DNA from: Mesorhizobium sp.
GTDB taxonomy: Bacteria; Pseudomonadota; Alphaproteobacteria; Rhizobiales; Rhizobiaceae
NCBI RefSeq assembly: GCF_017306545.1
Contig: NZ_JAFKID010000016.1
Location: 115,613-179,612, forward strand
Reading direction: 5' to 3'
DNA length: 64,000 nt
Under the pieces are notes generated by a model. It was not told the origin of the DNA. It made no database searches and was given only the letters and a program-made list of their open reading frames with translations. Of the stretch, positions 47,099 through 57,940 are shown in pieces. The translations under genes were made by a program, and so were the position numbers. Each line of letters opens with the position of its first letter. Within the stretch, counting starts at the first letter, position 1.

Positions 47099-47133
47099 CC
47101 GTCAGCCATGAGGCTGGCGGGCCGTTTTATTTT
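47099..47133 (+). promoter_or_regulatory. Hairpin with U-rich tail in the greA leader (attenuator-like)
   Basis: CCGTCAGCC pairs with GGCTGGCGG (one G-U) around loop ATGA, followed by GCCGTTTTATTTTG. It lies about 65 nt before the greA start, so it looks like a premature terminator in the leader. In Escherichia coli the greA leader also ends in a terminator that releases a small RNA (GraL); equivalence here is only an inference. Confidence 0.55.
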
Positions 47134-47197
47134 GTACCCCGACGCCACGATTTTCCCGCAGGCGGGGCGGGCAAGCAGGAAAGGTGAGATTGAGATC

Positions 47198-47671
47198 ATG
47201 AACAAGGTCCCGATGACAGCCCAGGGATTTGTGACGCTGAAGGAGGAACTGCGCTGGCGCCAGCAGGAGGAGCGGCCGCGCATCATCGAAGCGATCTCCG
47301 AGGCGCGTTCGCATGGCGACCTTTCCGAGAATGCCGAGTATCACGCCGCCAAGGAGGCGCAGAGCCTCAACGAAGGCCGGGTCGGCGAACTGGAGGATTT
47401 CATCGCGCGCGCCGAGGTGATCGACGTCTCCAAGCTCTCCGGCGACAAGGTCAAGTTCGGCGCTACCGTCGTGCTGGTGGACGAGGACACGGAAGAGAAG
47501 AAAAAGTACCAGATCGTCGGCGACCAGGAAGCCGACGTGAAGCTGGGCCGCATCTCGATTTCCTCGCCGATCGCCCGGGCGCTGATCGGTAAGGAAGTGG
47601 GCGAAGCCGTCGAGGTCAACGCTCCGGGCGGCGCGCGCGGCTACGAGATCGTCGAGGTCCAGTTCGTGTGA
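47198..47671 (+). CDS. greA: Transcription elongation factor GreA
   Basis: Rescues backtracked RNA polymerase by stimulating transcript cleavage. The 157 residues have the N-terminal coiled coil (about 1-75) with the tip acidic residues in [16 protein letters not shown]. The C-terminal FKBP-like domain ends in [18 protein letters not shown] and [11 protein letters not shown]. The ATG at 47198 was chosen for the conserved [11 protein letters not shown] start. The stop overlaps the ATG of the next gene (TGATG), so the two are coupled. Confidence 0.96.
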   Translation: MNKVPMTAQGFVTLKEELRWRQQEERPRIIEAISEARSHGDLSENAEYHAAKEAQSLNEGRVGELEDFIARAEVIDVSKLSGDKVKFGATVVLVDEDTEEKKKYQIVGDQEADVKLGRISISSPIARALIGKEVGEAVEVNAPGGARGYEIVEVQFV

Positions 47672-48798
47672 TGCAGAACGGTCCGGCCGGGTATTCTCAG
47701 CCGGAGACCGGGGCGCCGGGCGAGGAAATCGCCGGCGCCGGGCCGACCGTCGACATGGCCCGCGTCGAGGTGGTGGCGCCGAACTTCAAGCGCCGCCTCT
47801 CGGGCGTCACCAGCACCATCATTCAGCTCGTGCCGTTGCAGGCGCGCATGTTCGGCATCGCCACGCTGGGCCCAGGCTTGCCTGACAGCCTGCCGAAGAT
47901 GCGATGGTGGCAGGTGTTTTCCCTGCTTCGCCGCCCGGCGTCGGGCCGCCGCCGCATCTGGCATGCGCGCCGCAATGTCGAGATGCTGGCCGGGCTCGCG
48001 CTGCGGCTCGTGCATGCGCCGCTGGCGCTGGTGTTCACCTCGGCCTCGCAACGGCAGCACAAGGCGTGGACGAAATTCCTGATCCGCCGCATGGATGCGG
48101 TGATCGCCACCAGCCGCAAGACCGCCGCCTATCTGGACGTGCCCAACACGGTGGTCATGCACGGCATCGACACAGCCAGATTCGCGCCGCCGGCGGACCG
48201 CGGCGCGGCGAAGGCCGCGGTCGGGCTCGATCCGGCGCAAGCCTATGTCGGCTGCTTCGGCCGCGTACGGCACCAGAAGGGCACGGACCTGTTCGTCGAC
48301 GCCATGATCGAGCTGCTGCCTTCGCGGCCGGGCTGGTCGGCCGTCGTCGCCGGCAGGACGACGGCTTCGCATGCCGCCTTCGAGCGCGACTTGAGGAAAC
48401 GGATCGCCGATGCAGGCCTCGACGGCCGCATCCAGTTCGTCGGCGAGCACTCCGCCATCGCGCCCTGGTACAAGGCCCTTTCGCTGTTCGTGGCGCCGCA
48501 GCGCTGGGAAGGCTTCGGCCTGACGCCGCTGGAGGCGATGGCAAGCGGCGTGCCGGTAGTGGCGACCGATGTCGGGGCTTTTTCCGAATTGATCCCGCAC
48601 GGCATCGCCGGCACGGTGATCGTGCGGGACGACCTTGCCGCTATGGTCGAGGCGACGGGACGTTTCATGGACGACGCCGCCTTGCGCGAGCGGGCCTCGC
48701 AGGAAGCGACCGTGCATGTGCGAGACCTGTTCTCGCTCGACCGCGAAGCGCAAAAGCTCGGATCCGTCTACGAATCGGTGTGGGCCCGGCTGCCGTAG
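47671..48798 (+). CDS. Glycosyltransferase family 4 (GT-B)
   Basis: A 375-residue GT-B enzyme: VVMHGIDTARFAPP, YVGCFGRVRHQKGTDLFVDAMIELL, and the donor-binding EX7E-type segment PQRWEGFGLTPLEAMASGVPVVATDVGAFSE with WEGFGLTPLEAM as the core. It probably transfers a sugar in lipopolysaccharide or exopolysaccharide synthesis; the N-terminus resembles LPS core transferases of rhizobia. Its ATG overlaps the greA stop by one base, so it is translated from the greA transcript. Confidence 0.9.
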   Translation: MQNGPAGYSQPETGAPGEEIAGAGPTVDMARVEVVAPNFKRRLSGVTSTIIQLVPLQARMFGIATLGPGLPDSLPKMRWWQVFSLLRRPASGRRRIWHARRNVEMLAGLALRLVHAPLALVFTSASQRQHKAWTKFLIRRMDAVIATSRKTAAYLDVPNTVVMHGIDTARFAPPADRGAAKAAVGLDPAQAYVGCFGRVRHQKGTDLFVDAMIELLPSRPGWSAVVAGRTTASHAAFERDLRKRIADAGLDGRIQFVGEHSAIAPWYKALSLFVAPQRWEGFGLTPLEAMASGVPVVATDVGAFSELIPHGIAGTVIVRDDLAAMVEATGRFMDDAALRERASQEATVHVRDLFSLDREAQKLGSVYESVWARLP

Positions 48799-48804
48799 CG
48801 GCGA

Positions 48805-49281
48805 TCAGGGAGCGATTTCCACCAGCCCCTCGTCCTTGACCTTGCGGATGGTGAGGGCGGTGCGCACCGTCTCGACATTGGGCGTCGAGGTCAGCGCCTC
48901 GATGACGAAGCTCTGGAAGGTGGCGAGGTCGGACGCCACGCAATGCAGCAGGAAGTCGGATTCGCCCGACACCATCCAGGCTGCGCGGACGATCGGCCAG
49001 CCGCGCGTGAGTTCGGCGAAAGCCTTCAACTCGGCTTCCGACTGGTGTTTCAGGCCGATCAGGCAGAAGGCGACGACGTCCATGCCGAGCGCCGGCGCGT
49101 TGAGAAGGGCGCGGTAGCCGCGGATGATACCGGCCTCCTCAAGCCGCCGCACGCGGCGCAGGCAGGGCGGGGCGGAGATGCCGACGCGGCGCGACAGTTC
49201 GACATTGGTCATGCGCCCGTCTTCCTGGAGTTCCTTCAGGATCTTCCAGTCGATGGCGTCGAGATCGGCCTTCAGCGGCAT
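48805..49281 (-). CDS. Lrp/AsnC-family transcriptional regulator
   Basis: A 158-residue feast/famine regulator: helix-turn-helix LDAIDWKILKELQEDGRMTN and VELSRRVGISAPPCLRRVRRLEEAGII, then the RAM ligand-binding domain (about 65-150; DVVAFCLIGLKHQSEAEL, WMVSGESDFLLHCVASDL). The ATG at 49281 is preceded by GAAAGGG; an ATG 14 codons upstream (49323) is possible. It is convergent with the glycosyltransferase and divergent from trxB; targets unknown. Confidence 0.92.
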   Translation of the reverse strand: MPLKADLDAIDWKILKELQEDGRMTNVELSRRVGISAPPCLRRVRRLEEAGIIRGYRALLNAPALGMDVVAFCLIGLKHQSEAELKAFAELTRGWPIVRAAWMVSGESDFLLHCVASDLATFQSFVIEALTSTPNVETVRTALTIRKVKDEGLVEIAP

Positions 49282-49500
49282 GGGCGCCCTTTCGTGCGCA
49301 AGATTCTTTCGCACAACTGTCATTAAACGAACCTGCGCGATGCGCCAGCCCCCGCCTGGCCGGTTCCTGTGGTGTTCGCCGCTTTCCGGGGGACACTTGG
49401 GATGCGTCCTTGCTGGGCCTGCGGGCAGCCCTTACATTACCCGCGGTATTTTGAACGCACGACCCGCCGCATGAGGCGGCAGTCTCGCAAGCGGGGTTCC

Positions 49501-50475
49501 ATGACCACCAAGCACGCGCCCGTCCTCATCATCGGTTCCGGCCCGGCCGGCTATACGGCGGCCGTCTACGCGGCGCGCGCCATGCTGAGGCCGATGCTGG
49601 TCGCCGGCCTCCAGCAAGGCGGGCAACTGATGATCACGACGGACGTGGAAAACTATCCGGGCTTCGCCGAGCCTGTGCAGGGGCCGTGGCTGATGGCCGA
49701 GATGCAGAAGCAGGCGGAGCATGTCGGCACCGAGATCGTCAACGACATCATCACCGAGGTCGACCTCGGCGTGCGGCCTTTCGTGGCGCGCGGCGATTCG
49801 GGCACGGTCTATACGGCCGATGCCCTCATCATCGCCACCGGCGCTCAGGCGAAGTGGCTGGGCATTCCTTCGGAGCAGGCTTTCATGGGCTTCGGCGTTT
49901 CGGCCTGCGCCACCTGCGACGGCTTCTTCTATCGCGGCAAGGACGTGGCGGTGGTCGGCGGCGGCAATTCGGCGGTGGAGGAGGCGCTTTATCTCGCCAA
50001 CCTGGCCAAGAGCGTCACCGTCATCCATCGCCGCAGCGAGTTCCGTGCCGAGCGCATCCTGCGCGAGCGGCTGCTCGCCAAGGAGAATGTGGAGGTCATC
50101 TGGGACACGGTGGTGGACGAAATCACCGGCCGGCCCGGCAAGGCGCCGCTGCCGCCTTCCGTCGAGGGATTGAGCCTGCGCAATGTCGCGACAGGTCAGC
50201 ACAGCCTGCTCAAGGTGGATGGCGTCTTCGTCGCCATCGGCCATGCGCCGGCGGTTGAACTGTTCGCGGGCAAGCTGAAGCAGAAGCCGAACGGTTACCT
50301 ATGGACGGCGCCCGATTCCACCCGCACCGACGTGCCGGGCGTGTTCGCCGCCGGCGACGTCACGGACGACATCTATCGCCAGGCGGTGACGGCCGCGGGC
50401 ATGGGCTGCATGGCGGCGCTGGAGGCCGAAAAATACCTGGCGGGAATAGAGGTACATCGCGAAGCGGCGGAATGA
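49501..50475 (+). CDS. trxB: Thioredoxin-disulfide reductase
   Basis: Reduces thioredoxin with NADPH through FAD and a redox Cys pair. The 324 residues carry the FAD loop IIGSGPAGYTAAVYAARA, the active site ACATCDGFFYRG (about 138-149), the NADPH loop VVGGGNSAVEEALYLANL and the C-terminal FAD motif GVFAAGDVTDDIYRQAVTAAG. The ATG at 49501 starts the conserved region. Followed by an LsrB/VtlR-type regulator, a conserved trxB-regulator order in rhizobia. Confidence 0.96.
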   Translation: MTTKHAPVLIIGSGPAGYTAAVYAARAMLRPMLVAGLQQGGQLMITTDVENYPGFAEPVQGPWLMAEMQKQAEHVGTEIVNDIITEVDLGVRPFVARGDSGTVYTADALIIATGAQAKWLGIPSEQAFMGFGVSACATCDGFFYRGKDVAVVGGGNSAVEEALYLANLAKSVTVIHRRSEFRAERILRERLLAKENVEVIWDTVVDEITGRPGKAPLPPSVEGLSLRNVATGQHSLLKVDGVFVAIGHAPAVELFAGKLKQKPNGYLWTAPDSTRTDVPGVFAAGDVTDDIYRQAVTAAGMGCMAALEAEKYLAGIEVHREAAE

Positions 50476-50556
50476 CGCGGCTCATGAAAGCGGCGAGACA
50501 AGCCGCGTAAAAGCCTGATTCCGCATTCAGACGCCAAATCAAAACGAGGGGAACTC

Positions 50557-51453
50557 ATGGCGTTGGATTGGGACAAGTTGCGCGTGTTTCACGCGGCGGC
50601 GGAGGCCGGGTCGTTTACCCATGCCGCCGAGACGCTGCACCTTTCGCAATCGGCGATTTCGCGCCAGGTGAGCGCGCTCGAGCATGACGTCGGCGTGCCG
50701 CTGTTCAATCGGCATGCGCGCGGTCTGGTGCTGACGGAACAGGGCGAAATGCTGTTCCGCACGGCCCACGACGTGCTGATGAAGCTGGAGTCGATCAAGA
50801 GCCGGCTGGCGGAATCGAAAGACAGGCCGTCCGGGGTGCTGCGGGTGACGACGACGGTTGGGCTGGGCACCGGCTGGCTGACCGAGCGATCCAAGGAATT
50901 CCTCGATCTCTATCCGGAGATCAACCTGCAACTGGTGTTCACCAACGAAGAGCTGGACCTGACAATGCGGCAGGCGGACTGCGCGGTGCGCCTGCGCGAG
51001 CCGTCGCAGCCGGACCTGATCCAGCGGCGCCTGTTTACCGTGCATCTGCATGTCTTCGCTTCGCAGGGCTATGTCGACACGCACGGCCAGCCGAAATCGG
51101 TCGCGGAACTGGACGACCATCGCATCGTCACCTTCGGCGAACCGGTCCCGCATTATCTTGCCGGGCTCAACGCGCTGGAAACGGTCGGCAAACCCGAAGG
51201 GCAGAGGCGCGCCTCGGTGTTGCAGATCAACGACCTGATGTCGATCATGCGTGCCGTCCGGCGCGGCGTCGGCCTCGCCATGCTTCCCGACTACATGGCC
51301 GGAAAGGATTCCGGACTGGTGCCGATCCTTTCCGAACTGGAGGGGCCGTCCTTCGACACTTTCTTCGTCTATCCCGAAGCGATGAAGAACCAGGCCAAGC
51401 TGAAGGCTTTCCGCGACTTCATGTTCGCCAAGGCCCGCAACTGGGCCTATTGA
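50557..51453 (+). CDS. lsrB: LysR-family regulator of the LsrB/VtlR type
   Basis: A 298-residue LysR regulator. The winged HTH reads WDKLRVFHAAAEAGSFTHAAE and LSQSAISRQVSALEHDVG; the effector domain (about 90-290) starts GVLRVTTTVGLGTGWLTE. This N-terminus and its position after trxB identify the alphaproteobacterial LsrB/VtlR group. In Sinorhizobium LsrB affects redox balance, LPS and symbiosis. In Brucella VtlR controls virulence and activates the small RNA AbcR2. An AbcR-like sRNA lies 300 nt downstream. The start follows GAGGGG. Confidence 0.88.
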   Translation: MALDWDKLRVFHAAAEAGSFTHAAETLHLSQSAISRQVSALEHDVGVPLFNRHARGLVLTEQGEMLFRTAHDVLMKLESIKSRLAESKDRPSGVLRVTTTVGLGTGWLTERSKEFLDLYPEINLQLVFTNEELDLTMRQADCAVRLREPSQPDLIQRRLFTVHLHVFASQGYVDTHGQPKSVAELDDHRIVTFGEPVPHYLAGLNALETVGKPEGQRRASVLQINDLMSIMRAVRRGVGLAMLPDYMAGKDSGLVPILSELEGPSFDTFFVYPEAMKNQAKLKAFRDFMFAKARNWAY

Positions 51454-51718
51454 GGCCGGCCGTTGCCGCCGCGCCTTTGTGCGCATCGCAATCGGCGGCG
51501 TCTGTCGGCAACTCGCCCGCTTTCAGTGGGCCGCTTGAACGACGCAGCCCTGGCGCTGCGCTCGCGATGACCGGACGATTGCGCGATTTTTGCGCTGCAA
51601 TATGCTATTTCAGAGGCAGCTAATCGATTTGTATGCCTCGTTTCTGGTCCTATGACGATAAAATCGGCATTGGACCACAGCCATGCCTTTTTGCATGTGT
51701 GCGTTGCAAAATAGGTGC

Positions 51719-51747
51719 TTGTTTGTTGGGCAAGGTAAGACGATATT
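51719..51747 (+). promoter_or_regulatory. Promoter of the AbcR-like sRNA
   Basis: TTGTTT (51719-51724), a 17-bp spacer and GATATT (51742-51747) place transcription start near 51754, just before the first stem-loop of the sRNA. Confidence 0.5.
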
Positions 51748-51753
51748 CACATC

Positions 51754-51868
51754 ATCTCCTGAGCGCGTTCTCCTCCCATTAGCGCTCACGAGTGTTCCCC
51801 TCTGGAGGTTTAGCCTTTACAGGCACTTCCAACAACTCAGCCGGGTCTTTTTGGATCCGGCTTTTTTG
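51754..51868 (+). ncRNA. abcR: AbcR-like trans-acting small RNA
   Basis: About 115 nt. A 5' stem GAGCGC/GCGCTC (51761-51766 and 51782-51787) exposes the loop GTTCTCCTCCCATTA. This contains the anti-Shine-Dalgarno CUCCCA motif of AbcR RNAs. A second unpaired C-rich stretch TTCCCCTC follows. The 3' end is a terminator with stem AGCCGGGTC/GATCCGGCT and a run of six T. AbcR RNAs repress ABC-transporter mRNAs with Hfq in rhizobia and Brucella. Location downstream of an LsrB/VtlR regulator fits. Confidence 0.75.
51839..51868 (+). terminator. Terminator of the AbcR-like sRNA
   Basis: A nine-pair stem (51839-51847 with 51854-51862, one G-U) followed by TTTTTTG. Confidence 0.9.
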
Positions 51869-52446
51869 TTGCCTGAAAACAGGCTGGCCGGTTGCGGATA
51901 GGGCGCCGCTTCGCATCGAATCAGGCCGTGCGTTCTCGGTTGTCCGTTTCGTCTGTCTCTCGGGATGAGGTTGGCAGACGCTGTTCCCCATAGTTGCGGA
52001 TCAAGCCATGGGTTTTATCCGAAGGCCGCAGGAGCCGTTTCCCCCTTGGGCGTCAAGCCGACGCCTCCTTCTCATTTCGGGACGAGAGCGGAGCCTTCAA
52101 GGCGCGCCGGCCGGCATCACCGTTTCGGAGGAGCGCCGGGCGTGCACCATGTAACAGTGACGTGTAACGCCAGGTAACGTGCAGTTTCGCCTTTTATGCC
52201 GCTAGCAAAGGCTAGGACGCGGTGTGGCGTTGCGGGAGATGGGGGCATCACTCGCAACACCGGGCTCAGGCAGCGACCGCGTCCAGCCTCTTTCCGCGCC
52301 GGGCCAATGCGTTTCCGGCGCGCCGATGCGGCGGACCTGCCGTTTTCCTCCCAGGAGACGGTCCGCAACAGACGGCGTCCGGATCGGTCCGGGCGCCGTT
52401 TTCTCGATGGCGGTCACATCACGCCTTTTACGGATTGCAGGCCCGT
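51869..52446. other. 578-bp region without a recognisable gene
   Basis: It lies between the sRNA terminator and the 3' end of the broken EF-G-like gene. No ORF with family similarity was recognised. Three GTAAC pentamers occur at 52151, 52164 and 52174, close to the G+C-rich GGAGGAGCGCCGGGCG. Parts may be remnants of decayed DNA. Confidence 0.4.
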
Positions 52447-54428
52447 CTATGCCGCTTTGCCGGCGGCGTTGGTCGCAGCATCGGCCAGTCGTCCGGTCAG
52501 TTCGGCCATATGGTCGGCAACCGCCTGATAGCTGGCCGCGCCGGCGGTCGCCGATCGCAACTCGATGATGAGGTCGCCGATTTCGGCCTGCGGCATCGTC
52601 GCTTCCACCACGTCCCAGCCCGGCCAGCCGTCGCGGGCGTCGTAATGACGGGCTCCAGCAGCACCGGCGAGCACTGCGCCATGCCTTCCTTCATGGCGAG
52701 CTTGGCCGCCATCTGGAAGGCCATGTCGGAGGAATCGACCGTATGGTAGGAGCCGTCCGACAGGTTGACGGCGACATCCACCACCGGAAAGCCGAGCGGG
52801 CCGCTCTTGAGATAGTCGCGCACGCCGGTCTCGACCGAAGGGATGTATTGCTTCGGCACCACGCCGCCGGTGATCGTGTCGGTGAACTCGAAGCCGGCGC
52901 CGCGCGGCAGCGGCTTGATCTGCAAGACCACGTCGCCGAACTGGCCATGGCCGCCGGACTGCTTCTTGTGGCGGCCGCGCAGTTCCACCTGTTTGCGGAT
53001 CGTCTCGCGATAGGGCACCGCCGGCGAATGGCCCTCGACGGCGATCTGGTTCTTGCCTTCGAGCCGCTCGCGGATGACGCGCAGGTGCATTTCGCCGTGA
53101 CCCGACAGCACCGTCTCGGCAGAATCCTGATTATGGGTGAGGGTCAGCGACGGGTCTTCCTCCGCCAGCCGCTGAATCGCCGCCGACATCTTGACGTCGT
53201 CCTTGCGCTCCTTCGGGCGCAGCGCAACGGCATAGACGGACGGGGGCGGGGTCAGCGTCACCAGCGGTTTCGTGCCGCCCTTGGCCGACGTCAGCGTGGC
53301 GCCGGTCGCCGCCCGCTCCAATTTGCCCAAGGCCACGGTGTCGCCCACGCCGGCCGACGGCAGCTTCGTCTGATCCTTGCCCAGCATCCTGTATATCCCG
53401 GAGATCTTGGCCGTTTCTCCGTCGGACAGGTAGAGTTCGGCGCCGTCGGAAACCTGTCCGGAGAGAATGCGCGACAGCGACAGCTTGCCGGCGTGCGGTG
53501 TGTGGACGGTCTTCATGACCTGGACGATCGTGGCGTCGTCGGCGACGCCGAGCCGCTTGCGGGTCACGTCGACGTCCGGCGCATCGTGACGGATCGTCTT
53601 GAGCAGGCGCAGCACGCCGTTGCCCTTTTCGGCTGTGCCGATCAGCACGGGGATGACGGTGCCGGCGCGCAGATCGGCCGAGAGGTCGTCGAACACTTCG
53701 TCCTTCGGCGGCTCGATCTCTTCCAGCAACTGTTCCATCAACTGGTCGTCATGATCGGCCAGCGTCTCCAGCATGGCGAAACGGGCCTCCGTCTCGCGCG
53801 CCTTGTCGTCGCCGGGAATGTCGATCACCTCGCTCTCGGCGTGTTCGCGGTAGACGTAGGCGCGCTCCAGGGCGAGGTCGATGGAGCCGATAACGACGCC
53901 GTCCTTGCGCAGCGGAATCTGACGCAGCAGCAGGGGCACCGAACTGGTCGGCTGGAGCATCTTCAGCGTCTCACGCACGCCGGCGATCGACTTGTCGACC
54001 TTGTTGAGAAACAGGATGCGCGGCACGCCGAGTTCGTCCAGCTTGCGCATGATAAGCTGGAGCGCAGGGATCTTCTTCTCGTCGGCTTCGGCCACCACCA
54101 CGGCGACGTCGCAGGCGGCGAGCACCGGCTCGGCCTCGAAGGCGAATTCGATGGAGCCGGGGCAATCGACGAAGGTGAGCTGATCGCCCATGAACTCGGT
54201 GCTGGCGAAGACGGCCTCGACGCTCATGGCATGGGCGCGCGCTTCGGGCGAATGGTCGGAAACGGTGCTGCCGGAGGAAACCGGATTCTGGCGGGCGATG
54301 GCGCCCGTGCGGGCCAGGATGGCTTCGAGAAGTGTCGTCTTACCGCTTGAAAAGGGACCGATTATGGCGATGCATTTCGGTCCCGTGCGTCGTCCTCCGG
54401 CGCGATTACCCCCTGCACGATTAGCCAT
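52447..54428 (-). pseudogene. EF-G-like GTPase gene with an internal deletion and frameshift
   Basis: The first 590 or so codons encode an EF-G-like protein: P-loop GPFSSGKTTLLEAIL, G3 VDCPGSIEF, G4 FLNKVDKS and domain IV KKQSGGHGQFGDVVLQIKPL. The frame then leaves the family after CSPVLLEPVI. The expected C-terminus (ARDGWPGWDVVEA...IGDLIIELRSATAG...DHMAELTGRLAD) continues in another frame from about 52645, with roughly 25-30 residues missing at the junction. So a deletion of non-triplet length removed part of domain V. The start is ATG 54428 with GGAGGT upstream. A sequencing error cannot explain the missing residues alone. Confidence 0.82.
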
Positions 54429-54660
54429 GGCTGACCTCCACTCGCTTCTTCCTGCGGGTGCAGCCAGCAAAACGGGCCGTGCTTCGCCGACCGCACTCTG
54501 GTTGAGCGGCGGCCGGCCTGCGGCCGTCGCGGCCATGCGGTTCTTGGCGCTTGGCCAAGGATATCGTCACATGGGTTCGCGGACGGGGCAAGGGAAATAG
54601 CTGGCCGTCCTTGCGCAAAACGCGGTGGCGGCGTCATCATGGCGACGAAGGAGAAACGCC

Positions 54661-55045
<385 letters not shown>

Positions 55046-55059
<14 letters not shown>

Positions 55060-55594
55060 GGGAGGCGGCGCCACGGCAGGCGAGGGGGCGCTGCGGCCGG
55101 ACGGGGCGGAAGAACGCCGGATTCACCAGATCTTTCAGGCAAGCATCTGGCTCAAGGGGCTGCATGCCGCGCTCGAATGCGTCGGCGGCATCGCCATCGG
55201 GCTGATCGGCACCGATACGGTCCTCAGGCTGGTCAATGCGCTGACGCAGGAGGAACTCGGCGAAGACCGGAACGATTTCATCGCCGCGCATCTGTTGTCC
55301 TGGGCCCAGGGCTTTTCCGTCGAAACCAAGCAGTTCTATGCGTTCTACCTGCTGAGCCACGGCGCGGTGAAACTCCTGCTCGTCGCCGGCCTGCTCCGGA
55401 ACAAATTGTGGGCCTATCCGGTGTCGCTGGTCGTCATGGGTCTGTTCATCGTCTACCAGCTCTACCGCTTCTCTTATACGCATGGCTGGGGTCTGATCGT
55501 GCTCAGCGTCTTCGACATCGTCGTGATCTGGCTGATCTGGCACGAATATCGCGTCGTTCGGCGTCACCTCGCCGGCTCACCGGCCGGCGTTTGA
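55046..55594 (+). CDS. DUF2127-family membrane protein
   Basis: A 182-residue protein with a soluble N-terminus (about 1-25) and about four membrane segments. The DUF2127 hallmark is [20 protein letters not shown] with the later [21 protein letters not shown] and [19 protein letters not shown]. Function unknown. It overlaps the cupin gene by 14 nt. Confidence 0.85.
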
Positions 55595-55608
55595 GCCGTT
55601 GAAATGCA

Positions 55609-55636
55609 AAAGCCCGGCGCGAGGCCGGGCTTTCCA
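55609..55636. terminator. Bidirectional terminator
   Basis: Stem AAGCCCGGC/GCCGGGCTT with loop GCGAG. T-runs follow on both strands (GGCTTTCC on plus, CTTTTGC on minus). It serves the convergent DUF2127 and aspartate aminotransferase genes. Confidence 0.8.
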
Positions 55637-55661
55637 GAGTCTTTTGAATCGTTTGGCCGGA

Positions 55662-56972
<1,311 letters not shown>

Positions 56973-57037
56973 TTAACGTGCGATAAAACCTTGCCCGGAT
57001 AGAATTGCCCGGTTTCGGTCCATATGGCGAGGGAGCC

Positions 57038-57940
57038 TTGTCGCGTAGCATCGGGCTCGCCCACATCATCCGCCACGACGACGGCACCGCCAGCGGTGTG
57101 TGGGGCCTTTATGCGCTGAAAAGCGCCTTTCAGCCGATTTTCGCCTTCGGCGACAACAAGCTCGAAATGGCGGCTTTCGAGGGGCTCATCCGGCCGTTCC
57201 GCGACGGCGAGCCGCAATCGCCGCAAAGCTTCTTTTCCACCTGTCCGGCCGCCGACCGGCTGCATGTCGAGACGCTGACGCGCACGCTGCATCTGCTCAA
57301 CGCCGGCGCCTGCCTGCCGCCGGAGGCGGCGATCTTCATCAATTTCGACCCGTCGGTGTTCGTCGATCGCGCCATCGCCGACCGGGCGCTGCGCGACATG
57401 CGGCTGGTTCTGCACGAAGCCGATATCGACCCGCGCCGCGTCGTCTGCGAAGTCACCGAACAGCGCTCGGCGTCCGAGGAGACCCTGTTCCAGTTTGTCG
57501 AGACGCTGCGCGCCAACGGCTTGCGCATTGCCGTGGACGACTATGGCGCGGAGGATTCCGACATCAACCGCATCAACGACCTCAAGCCCGATATCGTCAA
57601 ATTCGACGCCCAATGGCTGACGCGCCTGATGGATTCTGGTCCCGGCTTCGCCTTGCTCGCGACCATGGTGCGGGCTTTCGAGGAACAGGGCATCCGCACC
57701 GTCTTCGAGGGCATAGAGGAAAGCTGGCAACTCGACCTTGCCGACAAGTCCGGCGCCTCGATGGTGCAGGGCTATGCGCTGGCACGGCCGGAACTGGCGC
57801 CGACCCGCTTCGGCGATACCGGCTGGGCAGGCGCCGAAACGCAGCCGCATGACGGCGCCGGCGATCAGCATTCCCCGCCGCTCGCCGCGCCGGCGGGCGG
57901 ACGCCGGGCAAGGCCGTTCGGACGGCGGGTGGGATCGTGA
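57038..57940 (+). CDS. EAL-domain protein with altered loop 6 (first of a coupled pair)
   Basis: About 300 residues, one EAL domain and a Pro/Arg-rich tail. Residues of the c-di-GMP phosphodiesterase site are kept: FEGLIRP (E), FINFDPS (N), CEVTEQ (E), AVDDYG (DD), DIVKFDAQW (K), VFEGIEE (E) and VQGYALARP (Q). The loop-6 sequence is DDYGAEDSD instead of DDFGxGxS, so activity or dimerisation may be changed. The start is uncertain: TTG 57038 has GAGGGAG upstream, and TTG 57005 is also in frame. Its stop overlaps the next gene's GTG. Confidence 0.8.
   Translation: MSRSIGLAHIIRHDDGTASGVWGLYALKSAFQPIFAFGDNKLEMAAFEGLIRPFRDGEPQSPQSFFSTCPAADRLHVETLTRTLHLLNAGACLPPEAAIFINFDPSVFVDRAIADRALRDMRLVLHEADIDPRRVVCEVTEQRSASEETLFQFVETLRANGLRIAVDDYGAEDSDINRINDLKPDIVKFDAQWLTRLMDSGPGFALLATMVRAFEEQGIRTVFEGIEESWQLDLADKSGASMVQGYALARPELAPTRFGDTGWAGAETQPHDGAGDQHSPPLAAPAGGRRARPFGRRVGS

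Noticed and set aside
52743-54350. A 535-codon open frame opposite the EF-G-like gene
   Set aside because: Shadow of the GTPase gene. The opposite strand has P-loop, G3 and G4 motifs and a proper ribosome-binding site.
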